This document shows positions 45,515 to 54,339 of a DNA stretch of 64,000 nucleotides, one piece after another. Position 1 is the first letter of the stretch, and each line of letters starts with the position of its first letter. This stretch comes from Methanobrevibacter millerae. Its GTDB lineage: Archaea; Methanobacteriota; Methanobacteria; Methanobacteriales; Methanobacteriaceae. A program made the translations under genes and the position numbers. The stretch covers positions 914,001 to 978,000 of the forward strand of contig NZ_CP011266.1 in NCBI RefSeq assembly GCF_001477655.1. The letters are read 5' to 3'. The notes below the pieces were generated by a model. The model was not told the origin of the DNA. It worked only from the letters and a program-made list of their open reading frames with translations, and searched no databases.

Positions 45515-46075
45515 TTGTACTACAAGGTCAAAATTGAAGACACAGTGAGAATACCTCCTAGAAGATTTGATGAGCCTCGTGAGCAAGTTGCAATTGAAAC
45601 TTTAAACGAGACTTATAATGGTCGTCTGGATAAAAATTTAGGTTTGTTCATTTGTGTCAATGAAATTGAAGAACTTGGTGAAGGTAAACTTATTATGGGT
45701 GATGGTGCTTCATATCATAGTGTTATTTTCAACTCAATATTCTTTAAACCTGAACAGCAAGAGATTATTGATGGTGAAGTTATTGAAATAGCTGAGTTCG
45801 GTGCTTTTGTTAGAATTGGTCCTATGGATGGTTTAGTCCATGTATCACAAGTGACTGATGATTTCATTACTTATGATGCTAAAAGAGGAGCATTACTTGC
45901 AAAGGAATCTAATAAAACTTTAGATGAAGGAGATTTGGTTAGAGCAAGAACTGTAGCTATTAGTCTTAAAGACAATTCTGTTAAAGATACTAAAATTGGT
46001 CTTACAATGAGACAAAATAATTTAGGTAGATTTGAATGGATTGAAGAGGCTAAACAAAAAAGTAAGAAGGCTTAA
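45515..46075 (+). CDS. rpoE1: RNA polymerase subunit E' (Rpo7)
   Basis: 186 residues. An N-terminal RNP-like domain ([17 protein letters not shown]) is followed by an S1 domain (about 80-160, [26 protein letters not shown]). It forms the RNA polymerase stalk with Rpo4 and guides nascent RNA. The start is TTG 45515 preceded by GAGGGA. The E'' gene follows 2 bp after the stop. Confidence 0.95.
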   Translation: MYYKVKIEDTVRIPPRRFDEPREQVAIETLNETYNGRLDKNLGLFICVNEIEELGEGKLIMGDGASYHSVIFNSIFFKPEQQEIIDGEVIEIAEFGAFVRIGPMDGLVHVSQVTDDFITYDAKRGALLAKESNKTLDEGDLVRARTVAISLKDNSVKDTKIGLTMRQNNLGRFEWIEEAKQKSKKA

Positions 46076-46077
46076 AA

Positions 46078-46254
46078 ATGAAAGCGTGTACTGTTTGTAA
46101 AATGTTATCAAATAAAGATCGTTGCCCATCATGTGGTAATCCTACTTCCGATAACTGGAGTGGTCTTTTAATTATCACTAATCCTGAAGAATCTGAATTG
46201 GCTCGTGAATTAAATATTAAGATTCCTGGTGAATACTGTTTAAGAGTTAGGTAG
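46078..46254 (+). CDS. rpoE2: RNA polymerase subunit E'' / Spt4
   Basis: 58 residues, ATG 46078 to TAG 46254. A four-cysteine zinc site is formed by CTVC (4-7) and CPSCG (16-20), followed by SDNWSGLLIITNPEESELA, matching archaeal Spt4 (RpoE''). Spt4 pairs with Spt5 to form the elongation factor that clamps RNA polymerase. It is the direct neighbour of rpoE1, as in most euryarchaea. Confidence 0.94.
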   Translation: MKACTVCKMLSNKDRCPSCGNPTSDNWSGLLIITNPEESELARELNIKIPGEYCLRVR

Positions 46255-46261
46255 TGATTAA

Positions 46262-46771
46262 GTGTTACGTTTAGATGCAGAATTAAATAAAGATATAATC
46301 ATTGAACTTAAAAAACCGTTAGGTAAATTATATCCTGATTTTGAAGATGCGATTGATGAGATTAAATCTTCTGAGTTTTTAATTTCTGTAGGTGATGCAA
46401 CTTTCTCTAATCTCATAGATCATGAGATTTATCCTAATCTTGCTATTATTGATAATTTAGTTCAGAGAAAAAATTACAATCATGATGTTATACATACGGA
46501 AAACATTTTAAAAGCTAATAATCCTGCTGGAACTATTACTGATGATCTATGGGAAACCATAGGCAAAGCTCTTGAATTATGTAGCAATGGCGAATGCTAT
46601 GTAATTGATGTAGCTGGGGAAGAAGATCTTGCAGTTCTTCCTTGTATCTTGATGGCTAGTGAGGATACAACCATTTTATATGGTCAACCTAATGAAGGTT
46701 TAGTTATTTTAAAAGTTTCTGATACAATAAATAAAGCTCAAACGTTGATTGATGCATTTATTGAAGAATAA
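46262..46771 (+). CDS. GTP-dependent dephospho-CoA kinase (DUF359 family)
   Basis: 169 residues of the archaeal DUF359/UPF0218 family, shown to be GTP-dependent dephospho-CoA kinases. The conserved parts include KPLGKLYPD, SVGDATFSNLI, AIIDNLVQRK, NNPAGTITDDLW and YGQPNEGLVILKV. It completes CoA synthesis in the cytosol. The start is GTG 46262 behind AGTGATTAA. It sits between rpoE2 and rps24e, the arrangement typical of this family in Methanobacteria. Confidence 0.88.
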   Translation: MLRLDAELNKDIIIELKKPLGKLYPDFEDAIDEIKSSEFLISVGDATFSNLIDHEIYPNLAIIDNLVQRKNYNHDVIHTENILKANNPAGTITDDLWETIGKALELCSNGECYVIDVAGEEDLAVLPCILMASEDTTILYGQPNEGLVILKVSDTINKAQTLIDAFIEE

Positions 46772-46791
46772 ATATTAAGTGAGGCTTAATT

Positions 46792-47100
46792 ATGGAAATT
46801 GATATTTTTGAAGAAAAAGAAAATAAATTGTTTAATAGAAAAGAAATCAAATTCTATGTTGATTACGATGGAGAAGCTACTCCTAAAGTATTAGACATTA
46901 AATCTAAATTAGTTGCTTTATTAAACACTAAAAAAGATTTAATCGTTGTTGACAATGTTCAACCACACTACGGTGAACCTAAAGCAGTAGGTTATGCTAA
47001 AATTTATGATACCGTAGAAGATTTAGAATACATTGAAACTAAACATGTAATTGCTAAAAATACTGAAGCTGCTGAACCAGCTGAAGATGAAGAAGAATAG
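46792..47100 (+). CDS. rps24e: Ribosomal protein S24e
   Basis: 102 residues. MEIDIFEEKENKLFNRKEI and KKDLIVVDNVQPHYGEPKAVGYAKIY fit S24e. It ends in an acidic tail AEPAEDEEE. It is followed 9 bp later by rps27ae in the same transcript. Confidence 0.96.
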   Translation: MEIDIFEEKENKLFNRKEIKFYVDYDGEATPKVLDIKSKLVALLNTKKDLIVVDNVQPHYGEPKAVGYAKIYDTVEDLEYIETKHVIAKNTEAAEPAEDEEE

Positions 47101-47109
47101 GTGATTTTA

Positions 47110-47262
47110 ATGGTAAGAAAATCTGATCTTTACAAAGTAGATGGCGACAAACTTGAAAGAAAAAACCAAATTTGTCCTCGTTGCGGTGAAGGTGTATTCA
47201 TGGCAGACCATGGTGACAGAGTAGCTTGTGGTAAATGCGGATACACTGAAATGAAAAAATAA
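47110..47262 (+). CDS. rps27ae: Ribosomal protein S27ae
   Basis: 50 residues, ATG 47110 to TAA 47262. The zinc site is CPRCG (22-26) with CGKCGY (40-45), and [17 protein letters not shown] is the family signature. Unlike the eukaryotic form it has no ubiquitin fusion. The Shine-Dalgarno is GGTGAT at 47100-47105. It is the last gene of the ribosomal and RNA polymerase block. Confidence 0.95.
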   Translation: MVRKSDLYKVDGDKLERKNQICPRCGEGVFMADHGDRVACGKCGYTEMKK

Positions 47263-47300
47263 GATTTTTAATTAAATCTTTTTCTTTTTTTAATTTTTTT
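47261..47300 (+). terminator. Terminator of the ribosomal block
   Basis: A 7-bp stem, AAGATTT (47261-47267) with AAATCTT (47274-47280), has a 6-nt loop, then long T-rich runs to 47300. It includes the rps27ae stop codon bases. Confidence 0.7.
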
Positions 47301-47314
47301 AAGTTGTGATTCTT

Positions 47315-48736
47315 GTGGATAATATAAGAAACGGTAGATTTAAAACAGGAATGACTGATGAAGCGGCTGAATACACTTCTTCTTTTGATGCCGATAAGTT
47401 GCTTTTTGAAGCGGACATTAAAACTAATTTTGCACATACTTCAATGTTAAAACATGAAGGAATTATTGATTCTGATATTGCAGATAATATTTTATGTGCT
47501 CTAGATTCTCTTAAAGAAGAAGGCTTTGATGCTTTAGTCTTTGATCCATCAGTTGAAGACGTTCACATGGCTATTGAAAATTATGTGACTTCCAAAATCG
47601 GACCTCAGGCAGGTTTCATGCATACTGCAAAATCACGTAATGACCAGGTTGCAACTGATATCCGTTTAGTCTTAAGGGAAAGGATTATCGGTATACAAAT
47701 TGGAATCTTGGAATTTATGGAAGGAATAGTTGAAATGGCTGGAGAGCATTTGAATGATGTATTTATAGGATTCACTCATTTGCAGCATGCTCAACCAATC
47801 ACTATTGCACATCATTTGATGGCACATGTTCAGGCTTTAAAAAGAGATTATGAACGTCTGGAAGATACTTACAAACGTGTTAATTTAAATCCGTTAGGTT
47901 CTGCTGCTATGGCAACTACCAGTTTTCCAATCAATCGAGAATTGACCACTAAATTATTGGGTTTTGATTCTTATTTGGAAAATTCAATGGACGGAGTTTC
48001 AGCAAGGGATTTTGTTGCTGAGACTGTTTTCGACCTAACAGCTTTATGTACCACATTATCCAAAATCTGTGAAGAACTAATTCTTTGGAGTACATATGAA
48101 TTTGGAGTCATTGATATGGCTGATGAATATTCATCAACATCATCAATCATGCCTCAAAAGAAAAATCCTGATGTTGCAGAGTTGGCTCGTGGAAAATCCA
48201 CAATTGTCAACGGTGAACTTGTTACTATTTTAACTATATTAAAAGCTATTCCATACACTTACAATCGTGATTTGCAGGAAATCACTCCTCATTTATGGAA
48301 TGCTTTAAAAGTAACTGAAGATACCTTGTCAATTGTTACCCGTATGTTGCTTTCTGTTAAGTTCAACACCGAAAGATGTGCTGAGCTAGCAGGCCGTAAT
48401 TTTGCAACTGCAACTGACCTGGCAGATATTATGGTTCGTGAAAAGCAAGTTCCGTTCAGAACAGCTCATAAAATCGTTGGCCGTATTGTAAATGAAGCAA
48501 CTTCAAACAATATGGTTGAAGAAGACATTACTTCTGATTTTATTGATGATATTGCTGTCGATTTAGGATTTGATAAGTTATACTTGGATGATGAGTTAAT
48601 ACAAAAAGCTTTAAACCCGACAGAAAATGTTAAGATTAGGCGTGTAGTCGGTGGGCCGGCTCCAGAAATGGTTGATTTAGCTCGTGATAACATTAAAGTA
48701 TTTTTAAATGAAGAATTTGAGAAAAAAGGAATTTAA
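47315..48736 (+). CDS. argH: Argininosuccinate lyase
   Basis: About 473 residues. The fumarase/ASL signature is [14 protein letters not shown] near residue 280; [12 protein letters not shown] and [11 protein letters not shown] are also present. It splits argininosuccinate into arginine and fumarate. A GTG at 47306 is in frame, but GTGAT there is a good Shine-Dalgarno for GTG 47315, which I prefer; the difference is three residues. It is separated from the ribosomal block by a terminator and has its own terminator after the stop. Confidence 0.95.
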   Translation: MDNIRNGRFKTGMTDEAAEYTSSFDADKLLFEADIKTNFAHTSMLKHEGIIDSDIADNILCALDSLKEEGFDALVFDPSVEDVHMAIENYVTSKIGPQAGFMHTAKSRNDQVATDIRLVLRERIIGIQIGILEFMEGIVEMAGEHLNDVFIGFTHLQHAQPITIAHHLMAHVQALKRDYERLEDTYKRVNLNPLGSAAMATTSFPINRELTTKLLGFDSYLENSMDGVSARDFVAETVFDLTALCTTLSKICEELILWSTYEFGVIDMADEYSSTSSIMPQKKNPDVAELARGKSTIVNGELVTILTILKAIPYTYNRDLQEITPHLWNALKVTEDTLSIVTRMLLSVKFNTERCAELAGRNFATATDLADIMVREKQVPFRTAHKIVGRIVNEATSNNMVEEDITSDFIDDIAVDLGFDKLYLDDELIQKALNPTENVKIRRVVGGPAPEMVDLARDNIKVFLNEEFEKKGI

Positions 48737-48757
48737 TTTCCTTTAACTTATTTTTTT
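48725..48757 (+). terminator. argH terminator
   Basis: A 7-bp stem, AAAGGAA (48725-48731) with TTCCTTT (48738-48744), has a 6-nt loop and is followed by ACTTA and seven T residues (48751-48757). It shows that transcription at 48.8 kb is a separate unit. Confidence 0.65.
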
Positions 48758-48780
48758 AGGTTTACCTAATAATTTATATA
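48756..48780 (+). promoter_or_regulatory. Perfect DtxR-type palindrome and TATA box of an orphan promoter
   Basis: TTAGGT-TT-ACCTAA at 48756-48769 is a perfect palindrome in its 6-bp arms. TTTATATA follows at 48773-48780, 3 bp later. The box differs from that before the DtxR-family gene (33038-33051) at two positions and has the same spacing to its TATA box. The predicted transcription start is near 48803. No protein gene follows in this direction. Confidence 0.6.
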
Positions 48781-48802
48781 TTTCTTTTTATAAAATTAGT
48801 AT

Positions 48803-48915
48803 TGTTATAAGAAATTTATAACATGGTTATCTGGATAATATTCGGTTGTTTATGGAATACATTGAATAAATTCATGTAAGCTCAGCTTCCATTGATGGCT
48901 GAATATTTCTTTTTA
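48803..48915 (+). ncRNA. Candidate small non-coding RNA under DtxR-type control
   Basis: The promoter at 48756-48780 predicts an RNA starting near 48803. It would begin with a 7-bp hairpin, GTTATAA (48804-48810), loop GAAAT, TTATAAC (48816-48822). It would end with a 5-bp hairpin, TCAGC (48882-48886) with GCTGA (48898-48902), and a T-rich stretch, giving about 110 nt. The only frame inside is 18 codons (48823-48879, MVIWIIFGCLWNTLNKFM) without a Shine-Dalgarno. No tRNA or known RNA family is recognised. The target is unknown. Confidence 0.4.
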
Positions 48916-48930
48916 ATCATTATTTTGATT

Positions 48931-49950
48931 TTACTTTGTTTTATAGAAGCTCCATATCAGGTCTAGGGCTTCACCTGGTTCAAGGGCTGATGACCTTGTC
49001 TCTCTAAGTATTCTTTGGATGGAATATTTTTTTATGTGGGGATATTTTCTGTGAACTTCATAAAGAAGGGGACATCCGAATCCTTTAAACTCCTTTAAAT
49101 CATAGTTTCTGATTAAGGATTTTATCTCTTGCTTGCCTGTTGATAAACTTGCTGGAAGGTTTAGTCTATATAATGAATCGTCCTGTTTATTTATGCATTG
49201 TGTACCTGTTGCAAGCATATCTCCAAAGATAAGTATTGGAATTTCATTATCTTTTGCATATTGCTTTGCAATTTCACCAGTATTTTTTGAGCATCTTCCA
49301 CAGGGGTGAAGTTTTCCCGTCAATGACTCTGTGATTACATCCTGATAATTTGCCTTAAGATATTCATGCGGGACATTTAGTTTTTCTGTAATCATTTTTA
49401 TATTCTGTTTATACTGGTTTGGAAGGATTATTGTTCCAGGATCTATTGTGATGGCTATAGGATTAAAACCTAATGCTTTGGCTAAAATCAGTGAAAAGCT
49501 GCTGTCAACACCCCCTGAAAGGGCAACTACTGCCTCGGTATTTTTTGATTCATTAAATTCATTATTTTTCAGATAATTCTCATAATTGAAACTGTAGATA
49601 TTGTCTAGTTTATCTTTTATTATTTTTTTCAGGTTATCAATACCCACTAAATTCAAATCCAGATTTTCAACTGTCCTTTTGGATAGTCTTAATTTATATT
49701 CCTTTTGCAGGAAATCTCCATAGCTTTCAACGTGAATGCTTTCAAGATTAAGTTTTTCTCTGAGCTTTCCGACAACCCATCCCCCTTTTCCGATTATGGC
49801 GGACTTATCTGGCCGGTCTTCAGTTATAATCCATAGCTCATTTGTATCCTTGTTGAAGTAGGTCTCTTCGATATATATGCTGACCTCATCATGGCCAATT
49901 TCACGTCTTATGGAGTTGACTTCATCTAGAATGAACTTTTCATCGTACAC
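48931..49950 (-). CDS. PP-loop ATPase with N-terminal KH-like motif (possible tRNA thiolase)
   Basis: 339 residues. The N-terminal part has a KH-type GxxG motif, IIGKGGWVVGKLREKL (about 53-68), suggesting RNA binding. The PP-loop VVALSGGVDSSFSL follows near 140-155, binding ATP for adenylation. A cysteine pair in HPCGRCSKNTGEIA and a later one, GFGCPLLYE, recall tRNA-sulfur enzymes. No exact substrate can be read from the sequence. It may draw sulfur from the desulfurase at 1748. ATG is at 49948-49950, preceded by AGGTGAA. Confidence 0.75.
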   Translation of the reverse strand: MYDEKFILDEVNSIRREIGHDEVSIYIEETYFNKDTNELWIITEDRPDKSAIIGKGGWVVGKLREKLNLESIHVESYGDFLQKEYKLRLSKRTVENLDLNLVGIDNLKKIIKDKLDNIYSFNYENYLKNNEFNESKNTEAVVALSGGVDSSFSLILAKALGFNPIAITIDPGTIILPNQYKQNIKMITEKLNVPHEYLKANYQDVITESLTGKLHPCGRCSKNTGEIAKQYAKDNEIPILIFGDMLATGTQCINKQDDSLYRLNLPASLSTGKQEIKSLIRNYDLKEFKGFGCPLLYEVHRKYPHIKKYSIQRILRETRSSALEPGEALDLIWSFYKTK

Positions 49951-50024
49951 AATTTCACCTTATATTAAGTTTTGGCACTATACTATTTAAATTATAAAAT
50001 TAATATATCATATGAGGTTTTATT

Positions 50025-50585
50025 TTGATTAATGTTGATCTTTTTAATTATATAAATCATAATCTGCAAAATCCATTTTTTGATTTCATAATGCCTATAA
50101 TTACTCATTTGGGCGGATTCAAAATATTGATTGTGGCTTGTGTTTTAGTGTTTGTTTTATCCATCATATACAAGAATGATAATGTTAAAAGAATAGTTTT
50201 ATTGTGTGCATTGTCCCTTTTGATAGCTGGAGGAATTGCCGTTTTGTTAAAGAATGCTGTTCTGGAGCCAAGACCATTTGTTTCATTAAGCAATGTTCAT
50301 CTCTTAATTGCTGAAGATGATCCTAATTCATTTCCTTCCGGACATACTACCTCAACTTTTGCAGTCATATCCGTTTTGATGTTTAAATTACGAAATAAAT
50401 TATGGGCTGTTGTATTATTATTCTGGGGTATTCTTATTGGATTTTCAAGAATTTATGTCGGAGTCCATTATCCATTAGATGTCCTGGCAGGTGCTATCAT
50501 TGGAATCGTAACCGCTTATCTTGTTTATAGATATGAAGATAAAATCTATGATTTGTGGAACAGAATCATAAATTTCGTTTTATGA
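50025..50585 (+). CDS. PAP2-family membrane phosphatase
   Basis: 186 residues and about five to six membrane helices. The three PAP2 phosphatase motifs are complete: KNAVLEPRP, FPSGHTTS and SRIYVGVHYPLD. Such enzymes dephosphorylate lipid-linked substrates such as undecaprenyl or polyprenyl pyrophosphate at the membrane, which would serve pseudomurein or glycan carriers here. The start is TTG 50025 behind GAGGT at 50014-50018. It is divergent from the PP-loop gene. Confidence 0.88.
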   Translation: MINVDLFNYINHNLQNPFFDFIMPIITHLGGFKILIVACVLVFVLSIIYKNDNVKRIVLLCALSLLIAGGIAVLLKNAVLEPRPFVSLSNVHLLIAEDDPNSFPSGHTTSTFAVISVLMFKLRNKLWAVVLLFWGILIGFSRIYVGVHYPLDVLAGAIIGIVTAYLVYRYEDKIYDLWNRIINFVL

Positions 50586-50596
50586 TGGTTGGGTTG

Positions 50597-50627
50597 AAGG
50601 ATTATTTTTAATCCTTTCTTATTTTTT
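50597..50627 (+). terminator. Terminator after the PAP2 gene
   Basis: A 7-bp stem, AAGGATT (50597-50603) with AATCCTT (50610-50616), has a 6-nt loop, followed by TCTTATTTTTT. It could serve the convergent gene as well, since the other strand also ends nearby. Confidence 0.75.
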
Positions 50628-50647
50628 AAAAAAGAGTTTGGGAATAA

Positions 50648-50938
50648 TTAGTCTTTCAAGTCACTAATTTTTCCGATATATTCAAAGTCATCCTTGTTGT
50701 CTAGGTATTTAACACCTATTTCTTTTCCGTCGGGATGGAGTGTAATGATGGACATTCCGTCATTGACATCAATGGTAATTCTTCTTAATTTATCGCCATT
50801 TTCCGCTTCAATTATAACTACATCTCCATTTTCTACTAGTTTTCCTTCTTCAAAGTCATTGCTGATGTCTGTTGAGTACCAGTGTTGTGGTAACTTTAGT
50901 CTTAATCCTAATGTATCGAGTAAATCTTTTAAATGCAT
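50648..50938 (-). CDS. Hypothetical protein, 96 residues
   Basis: Soluble, acidic protein that I do not recognise. It begins MHLKDLLDTLGLRLKLPQHW and then has a beta-rich stretch (DVVIIEAENGDKLRRITID, MSIITLHPDGKEIG). There is no cysteine or membrane helix. AAGGTGTAATT upstream of ATG 50936-50938 gives a Shine-Dalgarno. A TATA-like CTTTATATAAC is at about 50976-50986 on the same strand. It is downstream of the flavodoxin gene. Confidence 0.6.
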   Translation of the reverse strand: MHLKDLLDTLGLRLKLPQHWYSTDISNDFEEGKLVENGDVVIIEAENGDKLRRITIDVNDGMSIITLHPDGKEIGVKYLDNKDDFEYIGKISDLKD

Positions 50939-51007
50939 AATTACACCTTCGTTATTATTAGTTTACCTTAATAGTTATATAAAGATTTTGTAACTTTGTA
51001 AGGGGTA

Positions 51008-51418
51008 TTAGGGTGAAACAATTTTTTTAGCGAATTCAACAAGATTGTTTACATCTTCATCGTTAGGGTGGCCTCTGTGAACAAATTTGAATGCTCCTCT
51101 GCAGTGGAATTCCTCTTCAGCCATTGTAATGTTGTTGTCTTCAGCTATCTTTTTGACTTGTTTGTATGTGGATTCGATTAGGGCCGCACTGCTGAAATTG
51201 ACGATTTTTCCGACATTCACATTAATGCTTTCTATGAATTTCTTGATTTCACTGTCCACTCCTGCCGCATAAACGGCACTTCCTAAAAATAGTATATCAA
51301 CGTCCTCTGTTAGTGGGCTATCTACGGTCAATGCTTCAACACCTACTGCTTCGCTTAAGGCTTCCGCAAGTTTTTTTGTGTTGCCTGTTTTTGTATAATA
51401 TCTGATTGCAATATTCAT
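51008..51418 (-). CDS. Short flavodoxin-like protein
   Basis: 136 residues. The phosphate loop of FMN is YYTKTGNTKKLAEAL (8-22), and FLGSAVYAAGVDSE and VNFSSAAL are the next flavin-loop positions. It is a one-electron carrier that can replace ferredoxin or serve specific reductases. It lies with the hypothetical gene at 50648, in a region that also holds rubredoxins and a candidate metal-controlled RNA. No DtxR-type box is visible upstream of its start. Confidence 0.85.
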   Translation of the reverse strand: MNIAIRYYTKTGNTKKLAEALSEAVGVEALTVDSPLTEDVDILFLGSAVYAAGVDSEIKKFIESINVNVGKIVNFSSAALIESTYKQVKKIAEDNNITMAEEEFHCRGAFKFVHRGHPNDEDVNNLVEFAKKIVSP

Positions 51419-51589
51419 ATTTTTTTGTATATTTTTTTATATATTTAAAATTATATTCAACATTGATTAAATTCTGCAATTATTTTTTTCCAAAAATCAA
51501 TATAATTGAACCAGTTAATATATATAGTAATTAATTACATAACTTTATTCATTAATAAAACTAATTTAATTCAATAAAGGTTAGATATT

Positions 51590-52381
51590 ATGGTAAGATT
51601 CTCATCATCATTGGATGATAAACAACCACAAAAAAGAAATCATCGGGGCTATGATGAATTCGATTCAGAGTATTCCAGATTAAATGAAAGACAGCCTGTG
51701 GCAGAAAGACCTGTTTATCAAAAGGAGCCTGCAAGCTATATCGAAAGACCCCAGCCAATTGAAAGATATGATGATTATGATGAATTGATTGTTGAAGAAA
51801 GGCCGCAGGTAAAGGAACCTTTACAATTCAATCCAAAGGACAATATACAATTCGGTGTTGAATACTCTCCAAGCTCAAAGCCTCCTGTAATCGGAAACAA
51901 CTATACCATAAGATCAAACTCAATCATATATAATGATGTTGTCATAGGCGACAATTTCAGAACAGGGCACAATGTAGTTATAAGGGAAAACACCAACATA
52001 GGTGATGATGTATTGATTGGAACAAACACCGTAATTGAAGGTGATGTAATCATTGGAAATGATGTGAGCATCCAGTCCAATGTATACATTCCGACAAACT
52101 CAGTCATTGAAGACAATGTTTTCATAGGTCCATGTGCCTGCTTTACAAATGATAAATATCCTGTTCGTATTAATTATGAACTTCAGGGTCCGCGTATAAG
52201 AAGAGGAGCTTCAATCGGTGGAAACACCACATTTCTTTCTAATGTTGAGGTTGGTGAAGGATCTATTGTAGCTGCTGGGGCTATAGTAATTCATAGTGTG
52301 CCTCCATTTTATTTAGCTATAGGAACTCCTGCAAGAATCAAACCGCTTCCAGACCATTTAAAAGTTCCTAATAAATTATAA
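51590..52381 (+). CDS. Hexapeptide-repeat acyltransferase with disordered N-terminus
   Basis: 263 residues. Residues 1-90 are polar and low-complexity, rich in Arg, Glu, Tyr and Pro. From about residue 100 the left-handed beta helix follows with repeated [IV]-G-x-x hexapeptides ([30 protein letters not shown]), then CFTNDKYP and [27 protein letters not shown] at the end. The best relatives are sugar O- or N-acetyltransferases of the WbbJ/WlbB type, used in glycan synthesis. The long N-terminal tail is unusual. The Shine-Dalgarno is AAAGGTTAG. Confidence 0.86.
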   Translation: MVRFSSSLDDKQPQKRNHRGYDEFDSEYSRLNERQPVAERPVYQKEPASYIERPQPIERYDDYDELIVEERPQVKEPLQFNPKDNIQFGVEYSPSSKPPVIGNNYTIRSNSIIYNDVVIGDNFRTGHNVVIRENTNIGDDVLIGTNTVIEGDVIIGNDVSIQSNVYIPTNSVIEDNVFIGPCACFTNDKYPVRINYELQGPRIRRGASIGGNTTFLSNVEVGEGSIVAAGAIVIHSVPPFYLAIGTPARIKPLPDHLKVPNKL

Positions 52382-52505
52382 TTTTTCTTTTAATTTCTTT
52401 ACTTTTTTTTTATTGTTTTTTTTTATTTTCATGAGTGTTGGTGGAAATTATTTAATTTTGAACATTTTTCATTTTCTCCATTTTATTTTTCTTATATTAA
52501 GTTAA

Positions 52506-53957
52506 TTATATGAATCTTATTGCGTTAATAACTGAATTTAAATCCATTTTATTTATTTTTATTAGATTAAATAATCTTATTAGATTGTATGATGCTACAA
52601 TGGCGAACATTAGGTTCTGTACTCTTTTTAATCCAATTATTGGGATATGGTCATAATCATAGATTCTTTTGAAAGTTCCGTTGTGTGCTTCTACTGTCTT
52701 TGAACGTAGTTTATAGTCTTTTATTCCTTCTTCTGTGGACATTAATCGTTCTACTTTGTATGTAACTTCATGAACGTATCTTGTTATTGTTCTGTGGTTT
52801 GTTGTGTGGCAGGTTCCTTTGTGTTTGCATTTTTTGCAAGCTGTGTAGTTGGAATAGACTAATTTGATTTTATTTCCTCCTCCTTTTTCTTGTGGTGCTG
52901 GATATGAGCCGTCAAGGGTTAATTCTTGTTTTTCTGGGCAAATAAAAACATTTTTATATTCATCAAAAACAAAGTAATCTATAGCAAATGGATTGTCAGG
53001 TTGATTGCCTGAATTTTGTCTATTTTGCTGTTTTGTTGGAATTAAGGCAGTGATATCTATTTCTTCGAGATATTGCAGATTTGCTAGTGTTGAATATATT
53101 GTATCCGTGCTAATTTTTTGGGGTTTAAGTTGTAAATTAACGAGTATTTGATTCATTAATGCTGGGATTTGGTAATGGTCTGTGGGATTTTGAACTGCAT
53201 TAACTCCACAAATTAACTTTGATTTTGTATCTGTCCCCAATTGTATGTTATATGCAAATTTTGGATATTTTTGTCCTTTATCTTTTATTTTCATTAATCG
53301 AGTGTCATGATCATTTAAAGCCAGTGACACTTGGCCAGAATAATCTAACAACTGCCACCAATGAAACAAAATATCGACTTTTTCTTCGTCAGATAATGAA
53401 TTATCCATTAGAAATTTTCTTGCTGTTCTTCTAAGCTGTTTAATTTCATTTTTTGACAATTCTTCAACCATATAATGTCTAATTAATAGACTAATGTCTT
53501 TTTCTTTAATTATATTAAATGGTGAATTATATGCCTTTTTGATTGTCCCATCAATCGCAATATGTTCAAAATCAGTTAAACCCAGTTTATTAGCCACAAT
53601 TAGAATAAAACTCATAATAAACTTGAAAATTCCTTGAAAATCCTCACGATAATCTCGAATAGTTCGATCTTTAGGTTCAATAGCATGTGAAATTAAATTA
53701 TATAAATAATTAAATTTTGCATTATGGGCCAAGACCACAGAACTTGTTATTTTATTAATATAACCATAAAAAATTAGTTTAATCATATCTTTAAGTTCAA
53801 ATGGTGGTTTTCCTTTATCAGACGTTATTCGTTCAATTTTAAAGAAATTAAAAGCACTATCAACAATAATGGATGTAAGATACATAAGCTGAAATTCTTC
53901 ATCCATTTCATCAATTTCCCTACTTTTATCACTCAGAATAAGTGAATTCAAAATCAT
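52506..53957 (-). CDS. IS1182-family DDE transposase
   Basis: 483 residues, intact. The catalytic acids fit AIDGTIKKAY (first Asp), ISTDTIYST (second Asp) and SKTVEAHNGTFKR (Glu). A zinc-knuckle pattern, CKKCKHKGTC, lies near residue 380, as in this family. TTG 53966 is in frame, but GGAGTTTTGAT is a better Shine-Dalgarno for ATG 53957. Because the frame is open and the ends match, the element may still be mobile. Confidence 0.93.
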   Translation of the reverse strand: MILNSLILSDKSREIDEMDEEFQLMYLTSIIVDSAFNFFKIERITSDKGKPPFELKDMIKLIFYGYINKITSSVVLAHNAKFNYLYNLISHAIEPKDRTIRDYREDFQGIFKFIMSFILIVANKLGLTDFEHIAIDGTIKKAYNSPFNIIKEKDISLLIRHYMVEELSKNEIKQLRRTARKFLMDNSLSDEEKVDILFHWWQLLDYSGQVSLALNDHDTRLMKIKDKGQKYPKFAYNIQLGTDTKSKLICGVNAVQNPTDHYQIPALMNQILVNLQLKPQKISTDTIYSTLANLQYLEEIDITALIPTKQQNRQNSGNQPDNPFAIDYFVFDEYKNVFICPEKQELTLDGSYPAPQEKGGGNKIKLVYSNYTACKKCKHKGTCHTTNHRTITRYVHEVTYKVERLMSTEEGIKDYKLRSKTVEAHNGTFKRIYDYDHIPIIGLKRVQNLMFAIVASYNLIRLFNLIKINKMDLNSVINAIRFI

Positions 53958-54253
53958 ATAAATCAAAACTCCATATAATTAATTAAATAATTATAAAATT
54001 AACTATAATTAATTATATATTTGTAATTTGTAATATAAATAGATTTTAATAACTTATAGTAAGAATAAAAAATAAATAACTAATATTATCAAATATTAAC
54101 AATAATATTAATAGTATGGAAAAATTGAAGTTTAAAATCTCAAGAAATGAAAAAAATAAGAAAAATCAAGCAAAAAAATTGAAAATACATGATTGAACAT
54201 TATTTAAAATTAATTTAAAAAATTAGTAAAAAGTTGAACAGTTATTAATAACT
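53958..54253. other. Non-coding right part of the insertion sequence
   Basis: About 296 bp between the transposase start and the right inverted repeat. It is extremely AT-rich and holds the transposase promoter on the minus strand, with TATA-like stretches around 53985-54015. An open frame of 26 codons at 54116-54196 is lysine-rich and lacks a Shine-Dalgarno, so I do not call it a gene. Nothing else is seen. Confidence 0.5.
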
Positions 54254-54339
54254 AATAATTTCCGCCAACACTCTAACCAATTAACTATTTATATTATCTT
54301 ATTCTTAATATATATAACAAAACAAAGGAGATTTTTTTT

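Larger units (their letters stand above)
52433..54273. mobile_element. IS1182-type insertion sequence with terminal inverted repeats
   Basis: The element is bounded by GAGTGTTGGTGGAAATTATT (52433-52452) and, inverted at 54254-54273, GAGTGTTGGCGGAAATTATT, 19 of 20 identical. It is 1841 bp and contains one full transposase gene on the minus strand. About 300 bp between transposase start and right end are non-coding and AT-rich. I see no convincing target-site duplication (outside bases CAT and TAA). The IS sits between the acyltransferase and the rubredoxin genes without breaking a gene that I recognise. Confidence 0.8.

Noticed and set aside
48823-48879. 18-codon hydrophobic frame inside the candidate small RNA
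   Set aside because: It lacks a Shine-Dalgarno and is too short to judge; kept only as a remark under the RNA.
54116-54196. Lysine-rich frame of 26 codons in the right part of the insertion sequence
   Set aside because: It has no Shine-Dalgarno, low complexity and lies in a non-coding IS end.
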